The notes beneath the pieces were generated by a model that was not told where the DNA came from, made no database searches, and saw only the letters and a program-made list of their open reading frames with translations. From Gemmatimonas sp. (GTDB taxonomy: Bacteria > Gemmatimonadota > Gemmatimonadetes > Gemmatimonadales > Gemmatimonadaceae): a stretch of DNA of 64,000 nt. The position numbers were made by a program, and so were the translations under genes. The stretch covers positions 23,031 to 87,030 of the forward strand of contig JAABRL010000010.1 of NCBI GenBank assembly GCA_011390935.1, written 5' to 3'. Shown one piece after another: positions 7,779 to 14,873 of the stretch; within the stretch, counting starts at the first letter, position 1, and every line of letters begins with the position of its first letter.

Positions 7779-8443
7779 GGGAGGAAGAGGCCGAGGATCT
7801 TGGTGAACAGCCCGGACTTGGCCTTGCCGAGCGGACCCGGCGAGTTGTACGACACGGTGGCGTCGGCGATGCGATACGACTCGACGAGGTTCTGCGGTGA
7901 CACGTCCTGCGCGCGCAGCCAGCCTTCGAAGATCACGTTCTGCTGCGCCTTGTCCACGGTGATGTTCTTGGCGCCGCGCACCTGCATGAGGCCGTTGTCC
8001 CCCATCGCGATCACGCGCACGCTCATTTCGTTCTGGAAGCGATTCTCGCGCCGGAGTGCGCCACGCTGCTGCGTGTCGGCATCGTTGCGGGCGTCGATGC
8101 CACCGGTGCGTGTGCCCTGCAGCGGAATGCGAATGGAGGCACCCATATTCCGGCGCCGATTGTCGGTCGCGATGTTGTCCTTCACGGCCGTGGAGATCGT
8201 GTAGTCGTCGATGAGGACGGTGATCACGTCCCCCACCGCAAAGGCGCGGCGATCGGAGACCCACGACTGACGCGGCGCGCGCGTGGGGATGGTGTCCGCC
8301 GAGGCTACCGCGGGTGTGGCGGGTGGCGTGGCCGGTGGGGTGGCGTCCTGGGCGCGAAGCGTGGGGGCACCGAGCAGCAGTGCGGCCAACATGGCCAGCA
8401 GCAGATGCGGGAGCAGCGACGTCGCGGCAGTGGGGCGGGTCAT
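7775..8443 (-). CDS. flgH: Flagellar L-ring protein FlgH (apparently non-lipidated)
   Basis: 222 residues matching FlgH in the core (FAVGDVITVLIDDYTIST, then the GALRRENRFQNEMSVRV and NLVESYRIADATVSYNS regions), which forms the outer-membrane bushing. The N-terminus is a signal peptide ending LRAQD rather than a lipobox, and the protein contains no cysteine at all, so the usual FlgH lipid anchor cannot be attached. A Pro/Ala-rich linker follows the signal. It lies in the order flgA-flgH-flgI, overlapping flgI by 4 nt. Confidence 0.93.
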   Translation of the reverse strand: MTRPTAATSLLPHLLLAMLAALLLGAPTLRAQDATPPATPPATPAVASADTIPTRAPRQSWVSDRRAFAVGDVITVLIDDYTISTAVKDNIATDNRRRNMGASIRIPLQGTRTGGIDARNDADTQQRGALRRENRFQNEMSVRVIAMGDNGLMQVRGAKNITVDKAQQNVIFEGWLRAQDVSPQNLVESYRIADATVSYNSPGPLGKAKSGLFTKILGLFLP

Positions 8444-8459
8444 GTGCAGAGCTCCTCGC

Positions 8460-9017
8460 TCAGCGAAGGCGAACAGAATCGGGGGCGATCACGATGCCGT
8501 CGAGGCGACGGGTGCGACCGATCCGAACGGTGACGCTGCCGCCGATGGGGGCGGAGCGCAGGGCAATGGCAGAGACGGCGAGCTGCACGGTGCCGTCGTT
8601 GTAGATGGCGTGCACGGGACGGCCGGCGGTGACGGCAGGCACCGGGATCACCGCGGGTGTGCGCAGCCACTCGCCGACCCCGATGGGGCGCTGTACCAGC
8701 CAGCCGGCCTTCGGTGTGGTGGTGTCTGCGCCATACGGCGGGCGACGCTGCACGAGCGTGTCGGCGAGCGTGAAGTCCGCGGCCTGGAGCGTGTCGCCGC
8801 GCATGAGCGGCCGCACGGCAATCGCACGGGTCCACACCAGCGTGGCGGCACTCGTGGCGCGCGCCGCGGGGGTGTATGCGAGCGCGGACTGCGTCTGCAC
8901 TTGCGCGCTCTGCGCGTCGAGCGCGTGCAGCGGCAGGAGCGGGGCGAGCACGGTGGCCGCGACGCCGCCGATGACGGTGGCGACGAACAGCAGCGCGAGA
9001 CGGAACGACGCAGGCAT
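8460..9017 (-). CDS. flgA: P-ring assembly chaperone FlgA
   Basis: 185 residues: an N-terminal hydrophobic signal segment, then a SAF-like/FlgA fold recognisable in the C-terminal half (GWLVQRPIGVGEWLRTPAV, IYNDGTVQLAVSAIALRSAP, and a closing RRLDGIVIAPDSVRL). FlgA is a periplasmic chaperone for FlgI. The neighbours flgG and flgH are in the expected order, 6 and 16 nt away. The sequence is divergent from enteric FlgA but the pattern is clear. Confidence 0.88.
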   Translation of the reverse strand: MPASFRLALLFVATVIGGVAATVLAPLLPLHALDAQSAQVQTQSALAYTPAARATSAATLVWTRAIAVRPLMRGDTLQAADFTLADTLVQRRPPYGADTTTPKAGWLVQRPIGVGEWLRTPAVIPVPAVTAGRPVHAIYNDGTVQLAVSAIALRSAPIGGSVTVRIGRTRRLDGIVIAPDSVRLR

Positions 9018-9023
9018 CGCGCG

Positions 9024-9812
9024 TTATCGGGCGATGTTGTTGGCGATCTGACCCATCTCGTCGGACGTCTTGATGGCCTTCGAGTTGATCTCGTACGCGC
9101 GCATGGCGGTGATCATCTCCACCATTTCCTGCACGATTTCCACGTTCGACGCTTCGAGGCTGCCCTGCTGCAGGCGTCCCATGCCTTCTTCCGAGGGGAA
9201 GCCGATGCCGGGGATGCCGCTGGCCGCGGTGGGGGCGTAGAGATTCTGGCCGAGCGACATGAGACCGCTCGGATTCACGAAGCGCGCGAGTTCGATGCGT
9301 CCCGCTTCCATGGGCTCGATGTCGTTGGCGCGGCGTACGCTCACGATGCCGGTGGCCGAGACGGTGATTTCGCTGACGTCGTTGGGGATGTTGATGGGCG
9401 GCACGAGGCCATGACCGTTGCTCGTGGTGAGCATGCCCTGGTCGGAGATGCCGAAGCTGCCATCGCGTGTGTAGGCGATGTCGCCGTTGTTGAGCTGCAC
9501 CTGGAAGAAGCCTTCGCCCTCGATCGCGATATCGAGATCGCGTCCGGTCTGGTCGATGGCGCCCTGCGTGTGCATGCGCTGCACGGCGGCGAGGCGTGTA
9601 CCACGGCCCACCTGCACGGCCGGCGCCGTATTGGCATCGGCGGTGCCGAGCACCTGCGTGCCCTGCACGGTCTGATAGAGCAGGTCTTCGAACTGGGCTC
9701 GGCTGCGCTTGAAGCCGGGCGTGTTGACGTTGGCCAGGTTGTTGGCGATGACCTGCGTGCGGGTCTGCTGGGCCATCATGCCGGTGGCGGCGGCGCGGAG
9801 TGCGGGATCCAT
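9024..9812 (-). CDS. flgG: Distal rod protein FlgG
   Basis: 262 residues, the canonical FlgG length, with the rod-family N-terminal motif (TQVIANNLANVNTPGFKRS), an internal GEGFFQVQLNNGDIAYTRDG segment and the C-terminal EMVEMITAMRAYEINSKAIK signature. FlgG polymerises to form the distal rod. It follows flgF by 23 nt and precedes flgA by 6 nt. Confidence 0.97.
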   Translation of the reverse strand: MDPALRAAATGMMAQQTRTQVIANNLANVNTPGFKRSRAQFEDLLYQTVQGTQVLGTADANTAPAVQVGRGTRLAAVQRMHTQGAIDQTGRDLDIAIEGEGFFQVQLNNGDIAYTRDGSFGISDQGMLTTSNGHGLVPPINIPNDVSEITVSATGIVSVRRANDIEPMEAGRIELARFVNPSGLMSLGQNLYAPTAASGIPGIGFPSEEGMGRLQQGSLEASNVEIVQEMVEMITAMRAYEINSKAIKTSDEMGQIANNIAR

Positions 9813-9835
9813 GGGTCAGGTGTCGTGTGAGAGAC

Positions 9836-10555
9836 TCAGACAGGCTTGCCGAGATCGTTGACGGCGATGCCGCGCACCGAATCGAGGGCGGTGATGGTTT
9901 TCTGGGCTGCGCCGAAGCGGTGCAGGACCTGCAGCATGGAGGTCATGGCATCCATGGGGTTCACATTGCTTTCTTCGACCACGCCCTGTTTCACGCGACG
10001 GGCGGCCACGTCGAGCGGCTGGCGCGAGGCGTCGGGCACGAAGCGCACGCCGCCTTCGTGGACCGGGTTCACCCCGGCGGCGATGGCTTCGATGCGCAAG
10101 CGGCTGAAGGGACGGCCGTTGAGCTGCACCTGTCCGCCGGCATCGATGGTGAGCTGGCTGGCGGCCACGCCGTTGGGGAGCGTGAGCGTGCCGGTTTCCG
10201 CGAGCAGCGGATTGCCCGCCGAGTCCACCACGCGCCGTTCGGCGTCGAGGCGGAAGTTGCCGCCGCGCACATGCCGTTCACCGGCGGGGGTGTCGATGAC
10301 GAAGAAGCCATCGCCTTCGATGGCGAGATCGAGCGGATTGCCAGTGGGTGACATGGTGCCAGGGCTGAGATCCACGCGGGTCTCGGTGGCCGCGACGGCG
10401 TCGTCGATCAGCCGGGCGAAGACCTGCTCGCGCTTGAAGCCGGAGGTGCTGACGTTGGCGAGGTTGTTGGCCAGCACCTGCTGCCGTCGCTCGAGCATGG
10501 CGAGCGAGGCGGCCGCACTGGTCATTCCATTGAGTCGGACGGGTCCTGGGGGCAT
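9836..10555 (-). CDS. flgF: Proximal rod protein FlgF
   Basis: 239 residues with the rod motif QVLANNLANVSTSGFKRE, EGDGFFVIDTPAGERHVRGG and a C-terminal VEESNVNPMDAMTSMLQVL segment. FlgF belongs to the proximal rod, and as first gene of block 4 its promoter lies upstream at about 10.67 kb. Two starts are possible, 10555 and an ATG 10 codons downstream; neither has a strong ribosome site, and I keep the first because the extra residues align with the usual first helix of rod proteins. Confidence 0.92.
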   Translation of the reverse strand: MPPGPVRLNGMTSAAASLAMLERRQQVLANNLANVSTSGFKREQVFARLIDDAVAATETRVDLSPGTMSPTGNPLDLAIEGDGFFVIDTPAGERHVRGGNFRLDAERRVVDSAGNPLLAETGTLTLPNGVAASQLTIDAGGQVQLNGRPFSRLRIEAIAAGVNPVHEGGVRFVPDASRQPLDVAARRVKQGVVEESNVNPMDAMTSMLQVLHRFGAAQKTITALDSVRGIAVNDLGKPV

Positions 10556-10630
10556 GGCAGCGGTGCGTTAGGCCGGGGTGGGTGTGTCGACTGCTCGATC
10601 ACACCTCCGGCGTCTGCGCCCATATAAAGC

Positions 10631-10659
10631 AACGGTCGGGCCACGTTGGCCCGACCGTT
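10631..10659 (-). promoter_or_regulatory. 13-bp hairpin in the flgF leader
   Basis: A perfect inverted repeat AACGGTCGGGCCA / TGGCCCGACCGTT with a 3-nt loop. It lies between the inferred core promoter and flgF, so it should be transcribed into the 5' leader of block 4 about 75 nt before the start codon. It could be an attenuator, an mRNA-stabilising stem or a protein-binding leader element. The following bases are TTTAT rather than a long T-run. No gene ends nearby on the plus strand that would need it as a terminator. Confidence 0.55.
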
Positions 10660-10670
10660 TGGGTGTTTCG

Positions 10671-10690
10671 TAAGTTGTTGATTTGTATTA
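10671..10690 (-). promoter_or_regulatory. Putative core promoter of flgF operon (shared element)
   Basis: On the coding (minus) strand this reads AATACAAATCAACAACTTA, about 116 nt before flgF. Nearly the same string stands about 90 nt upstream of flgB and fliQ. AATACA can serve as a -10 box. No TTGACA is found at the standard distance, which fits a promoter that needs an activator. The assignment rests on the three-way match. Confidence 0.5.
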
Positions 10691-10704
10691 ACTTGGATAT
10701 ATGC

Positions 10705-10776
10705 AGGCAAATAGTGCCGAGTGTGTGTTGAGGCGCTTGGCCCGGCAAATCATGCCGTTCTGGGCGGGAGTTGCCG
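10705..10776. promoter_or_regulatory. CGGCA-N5-TGCCG dyad cluster upstream of flgF
   Basis: Two good copies, AGGCA-AATAG-TGCCG (10705-10719) and CGGCA-AATCA-TGCCG (10743-10757), and a weaker one GGGCG-GGAGT-TGCCG (10762-10776). They lie upstream of the inferred core promoter of block 4. Matching dyads occur upstream of fliL, fliQ and flgB, so they are probably operator sites for a flagellar regulator. Confidence 0.6.
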
Positions 10777-10814
10777 TCGGTTTTCGGGAATAGGGTCGGG
10801 GCGAGGTCTGATCT

Positions 10815-10944
10815 GGAAACTGCAACCGAGTTGGGAAAGAAGGGAAGAATGGATCAAGGAGGAACAAGGCATCGCGGCTCGCGGGCCTTGTTCCTCCTTG
10901 ATCCATTCTTTTCTTCGTCTTGAGCTCAGCTGTAGTTTCGACCG
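10815..10944. repeat. Long inverted repeat (26-bp perfect arms inside about 55-nt imperfect arms)
   Basis: The inner arms (10845-10870 and 10885-10910) are exact reverse complements containing GGATCAAGGAGGAACAAGG; the 14-nt loop itself holds CGCG-GCT-CGCG and can close further. Outward, GAAACTGCAACCGAG on the left and CTCAGCTGTAGTTTC on the right continue the symmetry imperfectly. The element lies in a 448-nt gene-poor gap just downstream of a minus-strand lipoprotein gene. It is far larger than a normal terminator and could be a MITE or other repeat family, but I see no clear target duplication and only one copy in the window. Confidence 0.65.
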
Positions 10945-11003
10945 GCCGCGACGTCTACGAGAACGCCGCGCGAGACCGTACACGGCGCCGGGAAACGCCG
11001 GCG

Positions 11004-11372
11004 CTATCGAAGCAGGTGCGTGGCGTAGTACGTAGGCGCACCAGTTCGGACCTCCCCGACGGCCCGGAACCTCACTCTCGCACCTGGAGCGATCGTTCCA
11101 TCGGCCACACTGGCGAGAACCTGAAGCAGCAACTGGTCTCGACCTCCAAGCTCTCGACCGACGACGTGAACGTCCGCCCCGGTACGAAACGATTCGTTCG
11201 GATGCAACAGCACTTGGACGCGGTGCGGCGCAGCCTTCACGATCACCGTATCGACGGTGCCTTCAACGACAAAGGGGGGTTCGACCGCGAAGCCCGAGTC
11301 GGCCGCGCAGGAAACCGACGACACCAACAGCGCCGCCGCTGCGAGCACACCTCTCCATGTTGACCTCAGCAC
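11004..11372 (-). CDS. Small exported lipoprotein, copy 2 of a tandem pair
   Basis: 122 residues from a GTG at 11372: hydrophobic signal (VLAAAALLVSSVSC) with a probable lipidation cysteine, then a compact beta-rich domain. It is a paralogue of the lipoprotein at 11653-12027: both end in DG-I-G-(A/K)VRF or KVTF, then GEVRTG, then a YATH/YLATK tail. The start overlaps the stop of the protease remnant in the same way that copy 1 overlaps the intact protease gene, so the pair was duplicated as a unit. I do not recognise the family; a partner or inhibitor for the protease is a guess from context. The ORF-track extension upstream is the pseudogene read out of frame. Confidence 0.7.
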   Translation of the reverse strand: MLRSTWRGVLAAAALLVSSVSCAADSGFAVEPPFVVEGTVDTVIVKAAPHRVQVLLHPNESFRTGADVHVVGRELGGRDQLLLQVLASVADGTIAPGARVRFRAVGEVRTGAPTYYATHLLR

Positions 11373-11586
11373 GCGAACCCCGGTGCACAAACATTGGTGA
11401 GCACTCCAAGATCCTGCGCGATGTTGGTGAGCCGATTCGAGTAGGTGACTGTTGGGTCTGGCATGTGCGGTCCTCACCAAAGCACGCCGTACCAAGCGTG
11501 ACTCTCTCTCTTCTGAGCCAACGAAACATCGGAGACCCGCTGTCTCCCCTTTGAGACCACACGTTGGTGACGTCCGAGCAGCGCTG
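11366..11586 (-). pseudogene. Remnant of an S1-family serine protease C-terminus
   Basis: One frame reads QRCSDVTNVWSQRGDSGSPM, matching the active-serine region of the intact protease to the right. After a net 2-nt insertion the match continues in another frame as WYGVLW, an in-frame TGA, then DPTVTYSNRLTNIAQDLG to the same C-terminal PGFAC and stop. The intact gene has GGA where this copy has TGA. With a frameshift, a nonsense codon and no N-terminal half it cannot make a protease. DNA identity to the intact copy is clearly reduced, so the duplication is not recent. Confidence 0.85.
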
Positions 11587-11652
11587 CTCATGCGTCATTT
11601 CGACTTCTCGCCTACCCAACTCAGAAGCGGTCGATGGTACAGACTCGCGCGC

Positions 11653-12027
11653 CTACCGCCGCCGCCATTTCGTCGCGAGGTACATGGGAATACCCGTTCG
11701 CACCTCTCCATCCGCGACGAAGAATGTCACCTTCCGACCGTTCGAGATCGACCCATCGAGCGTGCCGGCGAGTACGCTCCGAAAGAGTGCGTTGCTTCCA
11801 CCTTCACGGGAGCCGTACACATTCACCTGAGCCTGACCGCCGCGAGCGTCGTCGCGGTCGATCTGGACGCGAATGCGGGTCAGCTGCGGATACACCTGTA
11901 CGTCGATCACGGTACCCGAAACGGTACCGCGATCCTCTATGACCTGCAGGGACGAGGAGTCGCATCCAAGCAGCACAAACGATAGTGCGGCCAACGCGAT
12001 GGCGCGCTTGAGTTGGGACACTAGCAT
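11653..12027 (-). CDS. Small exported lipoprotein, copy 1
   Basis: 124 residues from the ATG at 12027: MLVSQLKRAIALAALSFVLLGC gives a classic lipobox (LLGC), followed by a single small domain of about 100 residues with alternating beta-strand pattern (GTVSGTVIDVQVYPQLTRIR and later GEVRTGIPMYLATKW). The start codon overlaps the protease stop by 7 nt (ATGCTAG), indicating translational coupling. A second, diverged copy lies at 11004-11372. The family is not recognised. Because it is coupled to a secreted protease, a role as a membrane-anchored partner or inhibitor is possible but unproven. Confidence 0.8.
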   Translation of the reverse strand: MLVSQLKRAIALAALSFVLLGCDSSSLQVIEDRGTVSGTVIDVQVYPQLTRIRVQIDRDDARGGQAQVNVYGSREGGSNALFRSVLAGTLDGSISNGRKVTFFVADGEVRTGIPMYLATKWRRR

Positions 12028-13400
12028 GCGAACCCCGGCGCACAAACATTCGTGAGCGCGCCAAGATCCTGCTCGATGTTGCTGAGCCGATTCGAATAGG
12101 TGACCGTCGGATCTCCGCTTTGCGGTCCTCCCCACAAAATGCCGTACAAGGCGACGTTGTCACCCCCAAGCCAATGAAACATCGGAGACCCGCTGTCTCC
12201 TCCGTCGGACCACACGTTCGACACGTCCGAGCAGAACTGCTGCCTGAAAGACAACCAGACACACGTCTGGGTGATCTGTCCGGTTGTTCCCCCACTCGTG
12301 CGTCCCGTCTTGTCCAGCCAGGTGCCGACCAGTATGGTGCTGAGGCGCTGCGTGATCGTGCGGTAGCCAGCAACCACGAGCCCGCCAGGTCCGAGGTACC
12401 CGTTATAATCAGTCTTGGCGATGAACCCGTAGGGCGCGCCGCTCAACCGCATCGTGTTGCGCGTGAAATACGAGGCATCGCTCCATCGGCACGTCGGCCA
12501 CAGCGACGATAGACACCGGTAGTTCGGCCTATCGTGTGATTCGGAACCGACTTCGTTGGTGGGCAGTAGCCACGTTGGCTGTGTCAGCGGGTTCCAATCC
12601 AGCTCTCGGTCCAAGGCGGAGCAGTGCGAATTGGTGACCATGACCGGCACCCCTAGGCGGAGCGCCCGAAAGCCCATGGTGCAGTAGTCGAGAGCACCCG
12701 GACCGTAGCGGACTTCTATCCCGCCAACCAGCCACTGATGGAAATCCTGAACCGTGATGCGTGGTGCCGATCGCTGCACGCGCGTGATCGCGTACGCCGA
12801 CTCCGGAAGGCCCATCGCGTGTGCATGGGCCTTCACCGCCTCGTCTCCAGTAGCCGAGAGCGTACCGACGAGCAGTCGGTTTCGCGTCTCGTCGATGTCC
12901 AGCATTTCGATGTCGTCCCGCTCCATCAAGGCGCCGAACGCATCGAACCACTCACGCAGCTGGTAGAAATCGTGTTCGACTCGTTGAATCGTGATGCCGG
13001 CATACGCACTCAGGAGCGGGATACGTGTCGCCAAACGCATACTGGCCACGTAGCGACGGACCGCTGACTCATCGCCCCGCTCGGTCAGGAGGACGGCGAG
13101 GGTGCTGTCCGCACGCACGTACACTCCGGCGAAGCCCGGCGCCTCGGCGCGCGAGGCGCGCGCCCATTCATCGTCAGACGAGATCGGCGATCGGAACCAG
13201 TAGGGCTCCGTCGCACTCTCTACACGGCGCGACGCAGGCACGTCCGGTTCAACGACCGTCAATGAATCGCCGCTTTGGCCGCACGCGGAGAGCAGCGCTC
13301 CGGCGAGTATCCGTGCAGCAATCGCGCGGTGTGTACCGGTACCGCGGGGGGGGGGAGAAACTGCAATGTCGCCTCCGGGTAGCTTGTAGTTGTGATCCAA
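12021..13400 (-). CDS. Secreted S1 (chymotrypsin-like) serine protease lipoprotein
   Basis: Up to 459 residues. A lipobox-like LLSAC (Cys40) follows a hydrophobic stretch. A long pro-region (about 45-210) precedes a protease domain with His259 (TNSHC), Asp308 (SDAS) and Ser403 (GDSGSP), the S1 triad in order, as in bacterial streptogrisin/alpha-lytic-type enzymes with large propeptides. Several cysteines could form disulfides. The N-terminus is uncertain: the tracked start is a TTG inside a hairpin, and a 10-C tract lies between it and the lipobox; a TTG preceded by GGAGG is one frame off. It is followed by a coupled lipoprotein gene and separates two flagellar blocks, so it looks like an insertion. 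Confidence 0.82.
   Translation of the reverse strand: MDHNYKLPGGDIAVSPPPRGTGTHRAIAARILAGALLSACGQSGDSLTVVEPDVPASRRVESATEPYWFRSPISSDDEWARASRAEAPGFAGVYVRADSTLAVLLTERGDESAVRRYVASMRLATRIPLLSAYAGITIQRVEHDFYQLREWFDAFGALMERDDIEMLDIDETRNRLLVGTLSATGDEAVKAHAHAMGLPESAYAITRVQRSAPRITVQDFHQWLVGGIEVRYGPGALDYCTMGFRALRLGVPVMVTNSHCSALDRELDWNPLTQPTWLLPTNEVGSESHDRPNYRCLSSLWPTCRWSDASYFTRNTMRLSGAPYGFIAKTDYNGYLGPGGLVVAGYRTITQRLSTILVGTWLDKTGRTSGGTTGQITQTCVWLSFRQQFCSDVSNVWSDGGDSGSPMFHWLGGDNVALYGILWGGPQSGDPTVTYSNRLSNIEQDLGALTNVCAPGFAC
13346..13355. repeat. Poly-G(10) homopolymer tract in protease signal region
   Basis: Ten consecutive G on the plus strand (ten C in the coding strand) between the possible start codons and the lipobox of the protease. 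Tracts of this length slip in replication. A change of +1 would place a TTG that has GGAGG in front of it into the protease frame, so the gene may be phase variable. Confidence 0.6.
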
Positions 13401-13405
13401 CTACA
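13385..13405 (-). terminator. Hairpin after block 3 (fliQ to fliA)
   Basis: TGTAGTTG-TGATC-CAACTACA, an 8-bp stem with a 5-nt loop, about 95 nt after the last gene of block 3. It is AT-rich and lacks a T-run, so it is a modest candidate. It also overlaps the tracked TTG start of the protease, which argues that this start is not the real one. Confidence 0.4.
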
Positions 13406-13498
13406 CACAAAACAGGCTGAACACCCACTGCAGGTTTGTCAAGACACAGCGTCGCGTCGCACTGTCGGTCTTGATCTCTTCTTCCTCCCTTCCCCCAT

Positions 13499-14086
13499 TC
13501 AGTTGCGACTGCGGTTCCCGTTCGATGGAAGCGGCGTTCCCGTCTGCGTCACCGCCAGCAGCAGCGCGATCGCATCCATGGGCAGGCCGGTGTGTCGAGA
13601 AATCTCGAGCGGGCTCGACCCCTGCGCGGCGAGTGCGCGCACGCGCTGCGGCACGCCAGACGGCGAGCCGCGGCGACGCGACGGGACCGTGGGAATCGGG
13701 CTGGCCGCCGAGCGCGGCAGGCGTACCGGTGTGGCGGCGCGGCGCCGAGCCAGATGCCAACTGCGCAGCGCGGCCGCGCCGAACGCCGCGCCGGCGAGCG
13801 CGGCGATCAGCATGCCGAGCCGACGCGGGGAACGATCACCGAGCACGAGATCGAGCATGCCCTGCGCACCGCCGAACGACGTGATCCACTGCCCCGCGTC
13901 TGCGGTGAGCATGGTGGAGCGCGTCGCAATGCTGGCACCGGCGAGCTTGGCGACCGGGAGCAGCTGATCGGGCGCGGCCCAGGCCGCACCACCCACCACG
14001 CCCACCGCCGAGACGGCAAGCGTGATGCCGAGCAGACGCCACGGGCGCATATCGTTGGACGCCTTGCGTGCGAGACGCGTGGTCAT
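13499..14086 (-). CDS. Membrane protein with C-terminal HTH-like segment, fliA operon
   Basis: 195 residues. Two hydrophobic segments are visible (about 18-38 and 90-107), followed by a basic Arg/Pro-rich linker and a C-terminal segment of about 40 residues reading RVRALAAQGSSPLEISRHTG. That tail resembles the short DUF2802/DUF6115-type helical motif found in small proteins encoded beside fliA or flhG. It overlaps fliA by 4 nt and is the last gene of block 3. I do not know its function; the family link is a pattern match only. Confidence 0.6.
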   Translation of the reverse strand: MTTRLARKASNDMRPWRLLGITLAVSAVGVVGGAAWAAPDQLLPVAKLAGASIATRSTMLTADAGQWITSFGGAQGMLDLVLGDRSPRRLGMLIAALAGAAFGAAALRSWHLARRRAATPVRLPRSAASPIPTVPSRRRGSPSGVPQRVRALAAQGSSPLEISRHTGLPMDAIALLLAVTQTGTPLPSNGNRSRN

Positions 14087-14838
14087 GCGATGCGCTCCCG
14101 CATGGGCTGCAGGTCGGTGCGCAGCTTGCCGAGTGCCTTGGAGCGAATCTGCGAGACGCGCGATTCCGTGAGCTCGAGCACCTTGGCGATTTCGTGCAGC
14201 TTGAGCTCTTCGAAGTAGTAGAGCGACAGCACGATGCGCTCCTGCTCCTTGAGACGCAGGATCGCGTCCTTGAGGAAGTGCACCTCCTGCTCGTGGTTGA
14301 TCGCGTCTTCGACTTCGCTGTCTTCGTTCGTGGTGAGCACTTCGATCGGCGCGGGGGCGTGGCTCTCGCGCTCGCCCGGTGCCCGATCAAGCGGAATGTG
14401 ATGCGCGCCTTCCACGTCGGCCTGCCAACGCCACAGCGTCGCACGGTCCACCCCGAGGTGCTCGCACAGTTCGTCGTCATCGGGCAGGCGACCGAGCACG
14501 CGCATGAGCGTTTCACGCGCCGCGGAAATTTCGCGCGTCTTGCGACGGATCGAACGCGGGACGTGATCCTGCTTGCGCAGTTCGTCGAGAATCGCGCCAC
14601 GAATGCGCGGCGCCGCAAAGGTGCTGAACGCGAGGCCGCGTGACGGATCGAAGCCTTCGAGGGCGGTCATGAGCCCGATCGTGCCGGCACTCACGAGTTC
14701 ATCGAAGTCGGCACGAACGGCCAACGTGCGCGACATCTGCCGAGCGACGTGATGCACAAGGCCGAGATGCTCCTGGAGCAGGTTCGTGCGGGCAGATTCG
14801 CTCCCCTGCTTGAAGGAGTCCCAGAGCGTGTGGTTCAT
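14083..14838 (-). CDS. fliA: Flagellar sigma factor FliA (sigma-28)
   Basis: 251 residues from the ATG at 14838, with region 2 (ADFDELVSAGTIGLMTALEG, then FSTFAAPRIRGAILDELRKQ), region 3 (SIRRKTREISAARETL) and region 4 (LKEQERIVLSLYYFEELKLH). FliA directs transcription of late flagellar and chemotaxis genes. The tracked GTG start 11 codons upstream lies only 2 nt from flhG; the ATG has GAGGA 9 nt ahead and the usual short N-terminus, so I prefer it. No flgM was found in the window. Confidence 0.94.
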   Translation of the reverse strand: MNHTLWDSFKQGSESARTNLLQEHLGLVHHVARQMSRTLAVRADFDELVSAGTIGLMTALEGFDPSRGLAFSTFAAPRIRGAILDELRKQDHVPRSIRRKTREISAARETLMRVLGRLPDDDELCEHLGVDRATLWRWQADVEGAHHIPLDRAPGERESHAPAPIEVLTTNEDSEVEDAINHEQEVHFLKDAILRLKEQERIVLSLYYFEELKLHEIAKVLELTESRVSQIRSKALGKLRTDLQPMRERIA

Positions 14839-14873
14839 GACGGCAGATCCTCGGGGGGTAGTAACGGGCACGG

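Noticed and set aside
8283-9830. Plus-strand ORF of 515 residues antisense to flgH, flgA and flgG
   Set aside because: Crosses three well-supported genes and shows shadow composition.
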